Below the pieces are notes generated by a model, which was given only the letters and a program-made list of their open reading frames with translations, was not told the origin of the DNA and did no database searches. Position numbers and translations under genes: made by a program. Shown piece after piece: positions 31,823 to 40,769 of a DNA stretch of 64,000 nt; positions within the stretch are counted from its first letter, which is position 1, and each line of letters starts with the position of its first letter. Origin of the DNA: Acidobacteriota bacterium (lineage in GTDB: Bacteria > Acidobacteriota > Terriglobia > Terriglobales > Acidobacteriaceae); contig JAJZAL010000003.1 of NCBI GenBank assembly GCA_021799405.1, positions 29,079-93,078 on the forward strand, written 5' to 3'.

Positions 31823-33082
31823 GTGGATATCGCCAGACCAGATTTGAAGAAGAAGAAGAGGCGCCGCCAGATTCTGTTCACGCTGCTTGTTGTGATCGTG
31901 GCAGGAGGGGTGGCGATTGCTGTTTCACGGTTAAAACCTGCCGCGCCGTCGGTGGACAGCAGCGAAATATGGACGGGTACTGTGAAGCGCGGAGATATGA
32001 TCCGGCAGGTGCGGGGCCTGGGTGAGCTGAAGCCCCGGCAGGATCGCATTCGGCTGATTCCCGCGCAGACGGATGCAACGGTGGTGAGTATCCGGATGCT
32101 GCCCGGCACCAAGGTACAACCCGATACGGTGCTGATGGACCTGGCTGATCCGCAACTGCAGCAGCAGTTGCTGAATGCACAGCTGGCGCTGAAGGCGGCC
32201 CAGGTGGAATACCACAACATGCAGGTGAAGCTAGAAAGTGACCTGATGGATAAGCGCTCGGCCGCGGCGGCGGTGAGCGCGAACCAAAGCCAGGCAGAGC
32301 TGCAGGCGCAGACCGACCAGCAACTGTACAAGCTGGGGGTGATTAGCGGGCTGTCGTTTCATAAATCGGAGAGCAAGGCCAAGCAGCTGACCGTGCAAAA
32401 CGATCTGGAGAAGGAAGAAATCGTCATGAACCAGAAGGCGATCGCGAGCCAGCTGGCTGTGCAGCAGACCAAGGTGGAGCAGGCGCAGGCGAAGCTAGCA
32501 CTGCTGCAGAACGAGCAGGATGCGCTGCAGGTGAAAGCCGGTATCAACGGCGTGCTGATCGACCTGCCGCACCAGATTGGTGAACATGTGGCGGTGGGGA
32601 CGACACTCGCCGAGGTGGTTCAGCCGAACCAACTGATGGCCGAGCTGAAGATTCCGGAGACGCAAGCGCATGACATTGAGCTTGGCCAGCAGGCGGAAAT
32701 CGATACGCATAACGGGATTGTTCCCGGGCACGTGATGAGAATTGACCCCTCGGTAGTGAACGGAACGCGCACGGTAGACGTAGCTATGGATGGGCCGCTG
32801 CCTTCGGGCGCGGTTCCGGATTTGAGCGTGGACGGAACGATTGATTTGCAGCGGCTGCACGACGTGCTTTACGTAGGGCGGCCGGCATTTGGCAATGAGA
32901 ACAGCACGATCAGCCTGTTTCGGCTGTCCCCGAATGGTAAGACGGCGACCCGGGTACAGGTGAAAGTGGGTGTAGCTTCGGTAACGAAGATACAGGTTCT
33001 ACGCGGGCTGCGAGCGGGCGACCGAGTCATTCTTTCGGACATGTCCCAATACGACAACGTCGACAAAGTGAGACTGAATTAG
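31823..33082 (+). CDS. HlyD/MacA-type periplasmic adaptor
   Basis: A 419-residue membrane-fusion protein: lysine-rich cytoplasmic start (DLKKKKRRR), one membrane helix (about 17-34), then beta-barrel, lipoyl and alpha-hairpin segments. The hairpin coiled coil spans roughly 110-235 (QLLNAQLALKAAQVEYHNMQ ... KVEQAQAKLALLQNEQDALQ) and is followed by the second lipoyl half GINGVLIDLPHQIGEHVAVG. It would bridge a MacB-type inner-membrane transporter to the TolC-type protein encoded downstream. GTG start after AAGGAAAG. First gene of a seven-gene rightward unit. Confidence 0.9.
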   Translation: MDIARPDLKKKKRRRQILFTLLVVIVAGGVAIAVSRLKPAAPSVDSSEIWTGTVKRGDMIRQVRGLGELKPRQDRIRLIPAQTDATVVSIRMLPGTKVQPDTVLMDLADPQLQQQLLNAQLALKAAQVEYHNMQVKLESDLMDKRSAAAAVSANQSQAELQAQTDQQLYKLGVISGLSFHKSESKAKQLTVQNDLEKEEIVMNQKAIASQLAVQQTKVEQAQAKLALLQNEQDALQVKAGINGVLIDLPHQIGEHVAVGTTLAEVVQPNQLMAELKIPETQAHDIELGQQAEIDTHNGIVPGHVMRIDPSVVNGTRTVDVAMDGPLPSGAVPDLSVDGTIDLQRLHDVLYVGRPAFGNENSTISLFRLSPNGKTATRVQVKVGVASVTKIQVLRGLRAGDRVILSDMSQYDNVDKVRLN

Positions 33083-33104
33083 GCAGAAGGGTGGGGACGG
33101 CAGA

Positions 33105-33827
33105 ATGGAAAACACACAACCATTGATTGAAATTGAGGGCCTGACGAAGGTCTTTTATACAGACGAGATTGAGACGCATGCTCTTTCTGGTGTTCACCTG
33201 AAGATAGAACGTGGCGAGTATGTGGCGATGTCTGGTCCATCAGGCTGCGGCAAGTCGACGTTGCTCTCGATCGTAGGGTTGCTGGATACGCCGACGGCCG
33301 GGAAGTATCTGCTGAACGGGAATGAAGTGGAGAACCTGGATTTTTCGCAGCGGTCGCGGATACGCAATCAGGAGATAGGATTCATCTTTCAGAGCTTTAA
33401 CCTGATCGGCGACCTGACGGTATATGAGAATGTCGAGCTGCCGTTGACATATCGGTCAGGCATGGCGGCCTCAGAACGCAAGCGTCGTGTGCAGGAGTCC
33501 CTGGAGCGGGTGGGGATGGCGCACCGGATGCGGCATTATCCATCACAACTCTCGGGCGGCCAGCAACAGCGTGTGGCCGTGGCGCGTGCGCTGGCAGGAT
33601 CCCCGTCGATTCTGCTGGCTGACGAGCCGACCGGCAATCTGGATTCGAAGAACGGCGAGGCAGTGATGGAGTTGCTGCGTAACCTGCATCGCGAGGGATC
33701 AACCATCTGCATGGTGACGCACGATCCACGCTTTGCTGCGCACGCCGACCGGAATATTCACCTGTTTGACGGCAAGGTGGTGAGCGAGGAAGAACTGCAG
33801 CAGCAACTGGCAGCGATCCAAGTGTAG
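33105..33827 (+). CDS. MacB/LolD-type ABC transporter ATPase 1
   Basis: A 240-residue nucleotide-binding protein with Walker A GPSGCGKST (44-52), Q-loop IFQSFNLIGDLTV, signature LSGGQQQR (149-156), Walker B ILLADEP with E174, D-loop TGNLDSKNG and H-loop VTHD. All catalytic elements are canonical. It belongs to the LolD/MacB/FtsE subfamily that powers FtsX-fold permeases and most likely energises one or more of the ATPase-less permeases here. It starts 22 nt after the adaptor gene. Confidence 0.95.
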   Translation: MENTQPLIEIEGLTKVFYTDEIETHALSGVHLKIERGEYVAMSGPSGCGKSTLLSIVGLLDTPTAGKYLLNGNEVENLDFSQRSRIRNQEIGFIFQSFNLIGDLTVYENVELPLTYRSGMAASERKRRVQESLERVGMAHRMRHYPSQLSGGQQQRVAVARALAGSPSILLADEPTGNLDSKNGEAVMELLRNLHREGSTICMVTHDPRFAAHADRNIHLFDGKVVSEEELQQQLAAIQV

Positions 33828-33887
33828 TGTAACCGTTGCGATTACGAAGTCGCCGTTTTCTGGATGTTTTGAAGAAAGGGAGCTGCC

Positions 33888-36374
33888 ATGCGGATTTGGC
33901 TTGCCGACATTTCGTTTGCATTGCGACAGCTTCGGAAGGCTCCGGGCTTTGCGTTGCTGGCGGTGCTGACACTGGGGTTGGGTATTGGCGCCAACACGGC
34001 GATGTTTACGGTGCTGGAAAACGTGCTGCTGCGCCCACTGCCGTATGCGGGGGCGAGCCGGCTGGTAGCAATCAGTCCGGTTGGGGGCAGCATGCGCGGT
34101 GCTACTTCATGGTTGAACTACGTCGATATCCGGGGCGGAATGAAGAACGTGGCGGAGGCTGGCGGATATTCCGATGATTTTGCCGTGGTGCAGACACGCG
34201 ATACGGCAACGTCGGTAGTGGCACCGCATCTGACGTCGAATTTACTCACGATGCTAGGCGCAAAGCCACTGCTTGGGCGAACGTTCACGCCGCAGGAGGG
34301 CTTGCGGGGCGGCCCGCAGGTTGTGCTGCTCTCAGAGGGGGTCTGGAGACAGGAATTTCACTCTGACCCGAGCATTGTGGGTAAGGTGGTGCACATCAGC
34401 GGTGAGCCGCGCACCGTAGTTGGGGTGATGCCGACCAGTTTTCATTTTCCTGAGAATACGGGGTCAGGTATTGATACCGCAGTGTGGCTTCCCTTGCAGC
34501 CCACTTCAGAGATGCTCAAGGCCCGAGGCTATGACTTCTTGCAGATTCTCGCGAAGTTGCATCCGGGAGTGAGTCTTGCGCGTGGCCAGACCCAGTTGAA
34601 TGCAGCCAGCCAGCAGATTGGCAGTTTGAACAAGAATTACCGTGGGCTGAAGTTTACGCTCATGCCCTATTCAAATCAGGTGGTAGGAAACATTCGACCG
34701 GTTTTAATTGGACTGTCCGCGGCGCTGTTGCTGGTGTTGCTGATTGCCTGCGCCAACGTGGCGAACCTTCTTCTGGCGCGGGCTATCGGGCGTCAGCAGG
34801 AATTTGCTGTTCGCGTGGCACTGGGTGCGGGTCGGTACCGGTTGCTGCGCCAGGTGATGACGGAGGGGGCTGTGCTGAGTGCCTTGGGCTGTATGGCTGG
34901 ACTGGCGCTGGCGTGGCTTGCGATTGTGGGCGTGCATCGACTACCTCCGAATACGATTCCGAGGATGCAGACCATTCACATCCGCTGGACAGTGGTGCTA
35001 GCGCTGGCTGGGATTGCAACGCTCACAACGATGCTTTCGTCGCTGTTGCCGGCGCTTCTTGTTTCGGATACGGATCCGAACGCGACGCTGCAGGCTTCGT
35101 CTCGTGGCGTGGGAACGCGATCGGCACGCAGCAAACTGACAATGTGGCTGGTATCAGCGGAGATTGCTCTTTCTACGCTTCTCCTGGTGGGTACCGGCCT
35201 GCTCGCTCGTACGATGTGGAATCTGGAGCATGCATGGCTTGGATTTCATACGACACGCGTGACGACCTATCAGGTGACGCCGCCGAATGCGTCGGGTTTT
35301 TCAGGCATGCAGGTTGTACAGCCGGGAGCGCAGGCACCGACTTCAGTCAACACGCTCGCTTATGAACCCGTGCTGGAACGCCTGCGGCATACGCCGGGCT
35401 TCGAAGATGCAGCATTTACGACCCTGCTGCCGCTTGGTGGTTCGAACATACGGACGAGTTACCAGGTTGTTGGCCACAAGGTGAGCGAGCTGAATGCGCC
35501 GGAAGCGCTCATCACGGCCGTCAGCAGCAATTATGGGCGCGTAATGGAAACGCCGATGATGCAGGGCCGCATGATTGACGGCGACGACGCGGCGGATACA
35601 ACGCCGGTGGCGGTGATTAATGAAGCGCTTGCCAATGGCGAATTCAGGGGCAGGAATCCCATCGGTCAGCGGCTTGATCTGGGTGGGAAAGAAACGGGAA
35701 TTCTGGTACCGCCTACGATCGTAGGCGTGATTGCCAATGAGCGGATGAACGGTCTGCAGTCGCCAGTAGCGCCGATGATCATGCTGCCCGCAGCTCAGGT
35801 GCCCACGAGTTCGCTCTATTATGAGGCGCTGTTGAACACGCAGGTGAATTTTGTCGTGAAGACGCGCGGAAATATTCCGGTAGCAAAGGAGGCCCGCGAA
35901 GTTTTTCACCAGGTAGCGCCGGGCTTTGCGCTGGACAGCTTCCAGACGATGAGCAAGGTACTTGACCACACGACCTTCCATCAAAGGCTCGGGCTGGAGC
36001 TGACTGCATCCTTTGCGGGTTTAGCCATTCTGATGGTCGTGGCTGGGTTGTTTGGTGTGCTTTCGCAGTATGTCGGCTTCAGGAAACGTGAGATTGGGAT
36101 CCGTCTGGCGCTGGGCGCGTCACGGCAGGATGTCTTGCGAATGGTTTTCCGGCAGAGCATGCTGATGGCCGGCTACGGACTGCTATGCGGACTTGCAATT
36201 TCGTTGCTGGCGAGCCGGTTGATTCGCAGCTTTCTGTTCGGCGTGCAGACCTTTGACTGGATGACTTACGCTGGCGTGCTTGTGGTGCTGCTGGCGGTGA
36301 GTGTGGCTGCAGCAGTCTGGCCGGCGCGGCAGGCCGTGTCAGTAGATCCCATGGCAACCCTTCGAATGGATTGA
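33888..36374 (+). CDS. ADOP-type MacB/FtsX permease 2
   Basis: An 828-residue permease with the same duplicated layout as permease 1: N-terminal FALRQLRKAPGFALLAVLTL, a first periplasmic domain, helices around 275-400, a second periplasmic domain from about 440, and C-terminal helices ending WPARQAVSVDPMATLRMD. It is the only one of the four encoded between ATPase genes, so it is the best candidate for a dedicated partner of the flanking ATPases. GGGAG precedes its ATG. Confidence 0.9.
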   Translation: MRIWLADISFALRQLRKAPGFALLAVLTLGLGIGANTAMFTVLENVLLRPLPYAGASRLVAISPVGGSMRGATSWLNYVDIRGGMKNVAEAGGYSDDFAVVQTRDTATSVVAPHLTSNLLTMLGAKPLLGRTFTPQEGLRGGPQVVLLSEGVWRQEFHSDPSIVGKVVHISGEPRTVVGVMPTSFHFPENTGSGIDTAVWLPLQPTSEMLKARGYDFLQILAKLHPGVSLARGQTQLNAASQQIGSLNKNYRGLKFTLMPYSNQVVGNIRPVLIGLSAALLLVLLIACANVANLLLARAIGRQQEFAVRVALGAGRYRLLRQVMTEGAVLSALGCMAGLALAWLAIVGVHRLPPNTIPRMQTIHIRWTVVLALAGIATLTTMLSSLLPALLVSDTDPNATLQASSRGVGTRSARSKLTMWLVSAEIALSTLLLVGTGLLARTMWNLEHAWLGFHTTRVTTYQVTPPNASGFSGMQVVQPGAQAPTSVNTLAYEPVLERLRHTPGFEDAAFTTLLPLGGSNIRTSYQVVGHKVSELNAPEALITAVSSNYGRVMETPMMQGRMIDGDDAADTTPVAVINEALANGEFRGRNPIGQRLDLGGKETGILVPPTIVGVIANERMNGLQSPVAPMIMLPAAQVPTSSLYYEALLNTQVNFVVKTRGNIPVAKEAREVFHQVAPGFALDSFQTMSKVLDHTTFHQRLGLELTASFAGLAILMVVAGLFGVLSQYVGFRKREIGIRLALGASRQDVLRMVFRQSMLMAGYGLLCGLAISLLASRLIRSFLFGVQTFDWMTYAGVLVVLLAVSVAAAVWPARQAVSVDPMATLRMD

Positions 36375-36384
36375 GAGGGATGGA

Positions 36385-37077
36385 ATGATTCAGCTGAAAA
36401 ACATCGAACGCAGTTACAAAATCGGCAGCGGACAGGAGTGGGTGCTGCGGCGCATCCAGCTCAATATTCGCGAAGGGGAGTTCGTTACCGTGATGGGGCC
36501 ATCGGGCGCGGGAAAGTCGTCACTGCTGAACGTGCTGGCGCTACTCGATGATCAGTGGCAGGGCGAGTACTGGTTGAAGGAGCAGCCGCTGCACACATTC
36601 GGCAGGAAACAACGCGCAGAAGTGGCTCGGCGTGAGATTGGCATGGTGTTCCAAAGCTATCACCTGCTTGATGATCTGACGGTCGCCGAAAATATTGATC
36701 TGCCGCTGTCATACAAGAACATGCCTCGTTCGGAGCGCCAGGCGCTGGTAGCCGATGCACTGGATCGTTTCAACATTGTGGGCAAGAAAGATCTCTATCC
36801 GTCGCAGCTCTCGGGCGGGCAGCAGCAACTGGTGGGTATTGCGCGTGCAGTGATTCATCGGCCCGCGCTGCTTCTTGCCGACGAGCCGACGGGCAATCTG
36901 CACTCTGGGCATGCGAAGGAAATTATGGAGATGTTTCGGAGCTTGAATGAACAGGGAACCACCATTGTTCAAGTAACGCATTCGGAGGCGAATGCCGCGT
37001 ATGGGTCGCGCGTGATTGAGCTGCGCGATGGATGGATGGTAAAGGATACATCGGCGTCGGAGGTTAGTGTTTCGTGA
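36385..37077 (+). CDS. MacB/LolD-type ABC transporter ATPase 2 with altered signature
   Basis: A 230-residue ATPase with intact Walker A GPSGAGKSS (38-46), Q-loop VFQSYHLLDDLTV, Walker B LLLADEP (E167) and H-loop VTHSE. The signature reads LSGGQQQLV (142-150), with Leu where family members almost always have Arg. The D-loop is TGNLHSG instead of TGNLDSK. It could pair with ATPase 1 as an asymmetric heterodimer or serve a different permease. Starts 10 nt after permease 2 and overlaps the TolC-type gene by 4 nt (GTGA). Confidence 0.92.
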   Translation: MIQLKNIERSYKIGSGQEWVLRRIQLNIREGEFVTVMGPSGAGKSSLLNVLALLDDQWQGEYWLKEQPLHTFGRKQRAEVARREIGMVFQSYHLLDDLTVAENIDLPLSYKNMPRSERQALVADALDRFNIVGKKDLYPSQLSGGQQQLVGIARAVIHRPALLLADEPTGNLHSGHAKEIMEMFRSLNEQGTTIVQVTHSEANAAYGSRVIELRDGWMVKDTSASEVSVS

Positions 37078-39071
37078 AGTTCTTTTCCTATCGCATCTGG
37101 ATGAGTGTACCGCTGGCGGCCTTAATGCTTGTGACAGTCAGCCGGGCAGAATCGGCAGCGCACACGCCGGATGCTCCGCAGCCAGTACAAGCCTCCGCGG
37201 CGAAGCCGCTGACCGTACAGCAGCAGTTGCAGCGCGCTGCGCACATGCGGTTCTCGATTCCACAGGGGCCTTTTCATGTAGAGCTGCCGCACTCGCATAA
37301 TCCGTTTGCGGCATATATGCCAAGCACGGTGCCTCCGTTGGATCTGACAAATTCGTCGCGTCTGCGGGACCTGGAGCTGAATGGCAAGCTTTATCTGTCA
37401 TTACGGGAGGCGATTGCGCTCGCAGTCGAGAACAATCTGGACCTCGCGTATTTCCGTTACAACCTGCCGATCGCCCGGACGGACCTTGCGCGTACCAAGG
37501 CTGGTGGAGTGGCCAATGGCGTGAATGTGGGTGTCATGGAAAACACGCCGAGCGGCGCGGGTGGCACGTTTGGTTCAGGAGGTTCCGCTGGAAGTTCGAG
37601 CGGCGGCGCAGGGAGCGCGGGCGCATCAGCCGGTGGTGCCGGCGGTATTGTGACGTCAACGCTGGGTGCCGGTACGGCGGTGCATTCCTATGATCCGCAG
37701 TTGAGCGCCCAGGCATACATCGACCACACAACACAGCAATTGACGAATATCGTCACTACGGGTACGCCGCTCTTTCACTTGAACACGACGGAGGCGGAAG
37801 CGGCTTATTCACAGTATTTCCCACTGGGTACGAACATACACTTCGACTATCAAGGACTACGTCAGACAACGAACAGCCTGTTCAACGCGACAAACCCCAC
37901 GTTTCAATCTGCGTTCCAGTTTTATGTGTTCCAGCCTTTGCTGGCAGGATTTGGGTTCGGGACAAACGACCGCTATATCCACATTGCGAGGAAGAACCTG
38001 CAGCTGACTAATCTTGGATTTCGCGCGCAGGTGATTGCCACGATTACAGAGGTCGAGGATATTTACTGGGATCTTGTGAATGCTTATGAGAACGAACAGG
38101 TAAAGGAGCATTCGCTGCAATTCGCAGAAAAGACGCTGCAGGATGACAAAACGCAGCTGAAGCTGCAGGCGATTCCGGAATTGCAGGTGCTGAAGGATGA
38201 GGCGGATGTCGCGGCTCGCGAGGGCGATTTGACGATTGCGCGTGCGAACCTGCAATTGAATGAATTGCTGATCAAGAATGCGCTGACCAAGACGATCAGC
38301 AATTCAAAGCTGGTGGACATGCCGGTGATTCCGCTCACGCTGCAGCCGCCACAGGACGAGAATGCCGGCCGGCCGATCAAAGCATTGATTGCAGAGGCGG
38401 AAAAGAACCGTCCAGACGTGGCGATGGACCAGATTGCGATGGAGATCGCACAACGTAGCCTGCGGTCGATACGCAATGAACTCCTGCCGTCCTTATCGCT
38501 TTATGGAGAGTACGCCGGGCAGGGTTTTGCCGGAGTGCCGAATCCCAACTGCCAAGGGTGCGCCTCGATACCGTTCCCGAATTCATTTGGCGGAGCATTT
38601 CAAAATTCGTTTAACTACTCATCGCCGGAATATCAGGCAGGGTTTCAGCTCAATATCACGCTGAGGAACCGGATTGCGAAGTCGGACCAGTTCCGAGCGG
38701 TGTTGGAGTACCGGCAACGCCAAGTGCAATTTGAAGAGCAGAAGAAGAACATCCTGTTTGACGTGCAGAACTCGCAATACGCGCTGCAGCAGGCGCAGGC
38801 GCGGGTGCTGGCCGCGAAAAAGGAACGAGATCTGGCGCAGAAGACCTTTGATATTACCCGGAAAGAGCAGACTTTAGGGGCCAAGTCCAGCTATGACACG
38901 CTGGTTGCTCAGCACCAGCTCGCCGTGGCGGAGTCGGCGCTGACGAATGCCGAGACGGCGTATGCTAAGGCTCAGGTGGACATAGACCGGGCGACCGGAG
39001 ACACCTTGCAACAGGTGGGGATTACGATCGATGATGCCAAGGCTGGCGTAGTCCACAATATACAGCCATAA
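37074..39071 (+). CDS. TolC-type outer membrane efflux protein
   Basis: A 665-residue exported protein: signal sequence (about 1-25, MKFFSYRIWMSVPLAALMLV...), then two TolC/OEP repeats with long helices (for example around 108-140 and 310-400; and EQKKNILFDVQNSQYALQQA onward). It is larger than E. coli TolC (493). The excess includes an 80-residue N-terminal extension and a Gly/Ser/Ala-rich insert (161-191) in the first repeat, often seen in acidobacterial homologues as I recall. GTG start overlapping the ATPase stop. Forms the exit duct of the tripartite pump. Confidence 0.9.
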   Translation: MKFFSYRIWMSVPLAALMLVTVSRAESAAHTPDAPQPVQASAAKPLTVQQQLQRAAHMRFSIPQGPFHVELPHSHNPFAAYMPSTVPPLDLTNSSRLRDLELNGKLYLSLREAIALAVENNLDLAYFRYNLPIARTDLARTKAGGVANGVNVGVMENTPSGAGGTFGSGGSAGSSSGGAGSAGASAGGAGGIVTSTLGAGTAVHSYDPQLSAQAYIDHTTQQLTNIVTTGTPLFHLNTTEAEAAYSQYFPLGTNIHFDYQGLRQTTNSLFNATNPTFQSAFQFYVFQPLLAGFGFGTNDRYIHIARKNLQLTNLGFRAQVIATITEVEDIYWDLVNAYENEQVKEHSLQFAEKTLQDDKTQLKLQAIPELQVLKDEADVAAREGDLTIARANLQLNELLIKNALTKTISNSKLVDMPVIPLTLQPPQDENAGRPIKALIAEAEKNRPDVAMDQIAMEIAQRSLRSIRNELLPSLSLYGEYAGQGFAGVPNPNCQGCASIPFPNSFGGAFQNSFNYSSPEYQAGFQLNITLRNRIAKSDQFRAVLEYRQRQVQFEEQKKNILFDVQNSQYALQQAQARVLAAKKERDLAQKTFDITRKEQTLGAKSSYDTLVAQHQLAVAESALTNAETAYAKAQVDIDRATGDTLQQVGITIDDAKAGVVHNIQP

Positions 39072-39094
39072 GAACAGGAAGCATTGGATAGCCC

Positions 39095-40501
39095 GTGGCT
39101 ACGACGAACACGCAGATAGAAGCTCCGCGAACGGACAGGCGCGATGATCCGCCCCCGTGTGTACTGATTGCCGACGACCAACCGCATATTCTGGACGCGC
39201 TGGAACTGCTTCTGGAACCGGAAGGATACCGCGTGGAGCGGGCGACGTCTCCCCGGATGGCGCTGGAGGCTCTGCTGTCGGGCAGCTACGATGCGGTACT
39301 GATTGACCTGAATTACACCCGCGATACTACATCCGGGCAGGAGGGACTGGATCTGCTTAGTCAGATTCAGGAACAGGACAGCCAGGTTCCGGTGATTGTG
39401 ATGACGGCCTGGGCGAATGTCGATGTGGCTGTCGAAGCGATGCGACGGGGAGCTCGGGACTTCATCCAGAAGCCATGGGACAATGTTCGCCTGCTGACGA
39501 TCGTGCGTACGCAGATTGATCTGTACCATGCCATGCGACGCGCGCAGCACCTAGAGGCGGAGAATCGTATGCTGCGTGCCGAGGGACTGCCGGAAATGAT
39601 TGCTGCGGCTCCGGCCATGCAAGCTGCACTTGCGACGATTGCACACATTGGTCCTTCTGGGGCGAACGTGCTGATTACTGGCGAGCACGGCACGGGTAAA
39701 GAAGTGGTTGCGCAGATGCTGCACGGGCTATCCCAGCGTGCGTCGCGCATGCTGGTGGCGGTGAATACCGGCGCGCTGCCGGAAGGCATATTTGAAAGCG
39801 AACTATTCGGGCACGTGAAGGGCGCCTTTACCGATGCGCGAACAGACCGCATTGGCCGCTTCGAGCTCGCCGATGGGGGCACGTTATTTCTAGATGAGAT
39901 TGCAAATGTGCCGCTGCGCCAGCAGGCGCGGCTGCTCAGAGTATTAGAGTCCGGTGAGATGGAACGCGTGGGTTCCTCGAAGACACGCCGCGTGGACGTG
40001 CGTGTGCTCTCAGCAACCAATGCGAATTTGAACGTTGAAGTGGAAGAAGGACGTTTTCGTGCGGACTTGCTTTTCCGGCTGAATACGGTTGAGATTCATT
40101 TGCCGCCACTGAGGGACCGACGGGAAGATATTCCGCCGCTGACCGCACATTTTCTGGCGCGACATACACAGCGGTATCGCAAACAGATTGCAGGGGTGAC
40201 CCCAGCGGCGTTGATGCTGATGATGCAGTACGACTGGCCGGGTAATGTTCGCGAGTTGGGTCATACGCTGGAGCGGGCGGTGCTAATGGCTCACGGCAGC
40301 CAGATCGATGTTTCCGATCTGGGCCTGAGCAAACTGCGCGCTTCTTCGCAGGCGCTGGAAGAGATGAGCCTGGAATCCGTAGAGAGTATCCTCATCCGCA
40401 AGGCGTTGGCGCGTTGCCAGGGCAATGTGAGCCAAGCGGCCGAAGCCCTCGGGCTGAGCCGTGGCGCGCTTTACCGGCGGATGGAGAAATATGGCATCTA
40501 G
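39095..40501 (+). CDS. NtrC-family sigma-54-dependent response regulator
   Basis: A 468-residue activator. The receiver domain (about 20-140) has D27/D28, phospho-acceptor D71, T104 and K126. The AAA+ domain (about 165-400) has Walker A GEHGTGKE (196-203), the sigma-54-contacting loop GAFTDA (243-248), Walker B-like GGTLFLDEIANVP and an arginine-rich R-finger region. The C-terminal Fis-type helix-turn-helix (429-468) contains CQGNVSQAAEALGLSRGALY. The D in GAFTDA is a common natural variant. GTG start 23 nt after the TolC-type gene. It is expected to act on the sigma-54 promoters found in this island. Confidence 0.95.
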   Translation: MATTNTQIEAPRTDRRDDPPPCVLIADDQPHILDALELLLEPEGYRVERATSPRMALEALLSGSYDAVLIDLNYTRDTTSGQEGLDLLSQIQEQDSQVPVIVMTAWANVDVAVEAMRRGARDFIQKPWDNVRLLTIVRTQIDLYHAMRRAQHLEAENRMLRAEGLPEMIAAAPAMQAALATIAHIGPSGANVLITGEHGTGKEVVAQMLHGLSQRASRMLVAVNTGALPEGIFESELFGHVKGAFTDARTDRIGRFELADGGTLFLDEIANVPLRQQARLLRVLESGEMERVGSSKTRRVDVRVLSATNANLNVEVEEGRFRADLLFRLNTVEIHLPPLRDRREDIPPLTAHFLARHTQRYRKQIAGVTPAALMLMMQYDWPGNVRELGHTLERAVLMAHGSQIDVSDLGLSKLRASSQALEEMSLESVESILIRKALARCQGNVSQAAEALGLSRGALYRRMEKYGI

Positions 40502-40769
40502 AGCCTGTGATTCACTTTTCCCCGAGCGGCGCTGGGAGCCGGTTTTTCTCAGTTCACGGAGCACGGAGCGATGAATATCGGGAATCTTCGAGCGACGAGG
40601 GACACGGAAATGAGGGAAACCGGCCCCAGCCCGTCGGGTTGCGGCAAAAACCACGCCATACTGCGTTGTCGTCCTCGGTGGTGGACCCGCCACAACCTTC
40701 GTCCTCCGCCTGGTCTGGCGCGGTTTTCGCTGGCAACGCCGCCCGCGCGAAAGTCTATACCAGGCTCTA
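40499..40769. repeat. 271-bp inverted-repeat (MITE-like) insertion between regulator and kinase
   Basis: Bounded by TAGAGCCTG (40499-40507) and its exact complement CAGGCTCTA (40761-40769). Beyond a 6-base mismatch the two ends match again at ACTTT. The interior does not resemble the flanking coding sequence and gives improbable translations. The left end supplies the TAG stop codon of the regulator gene, and the first 66 codons of the kinase open frame lie inside the element. Its ends share the TAGAGC start with the 117-bp elements, but the interior is different. Confidence 0.65.

Noticed and set aside
37554..37646. Gly/Ser-rich stretch in the TolC-type gene as a frameshift or repeat artefact
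   Set aside because: The frame stays open, both TolC repeats are intact on either side, and comparable inserts occur in related proteins as I recall.
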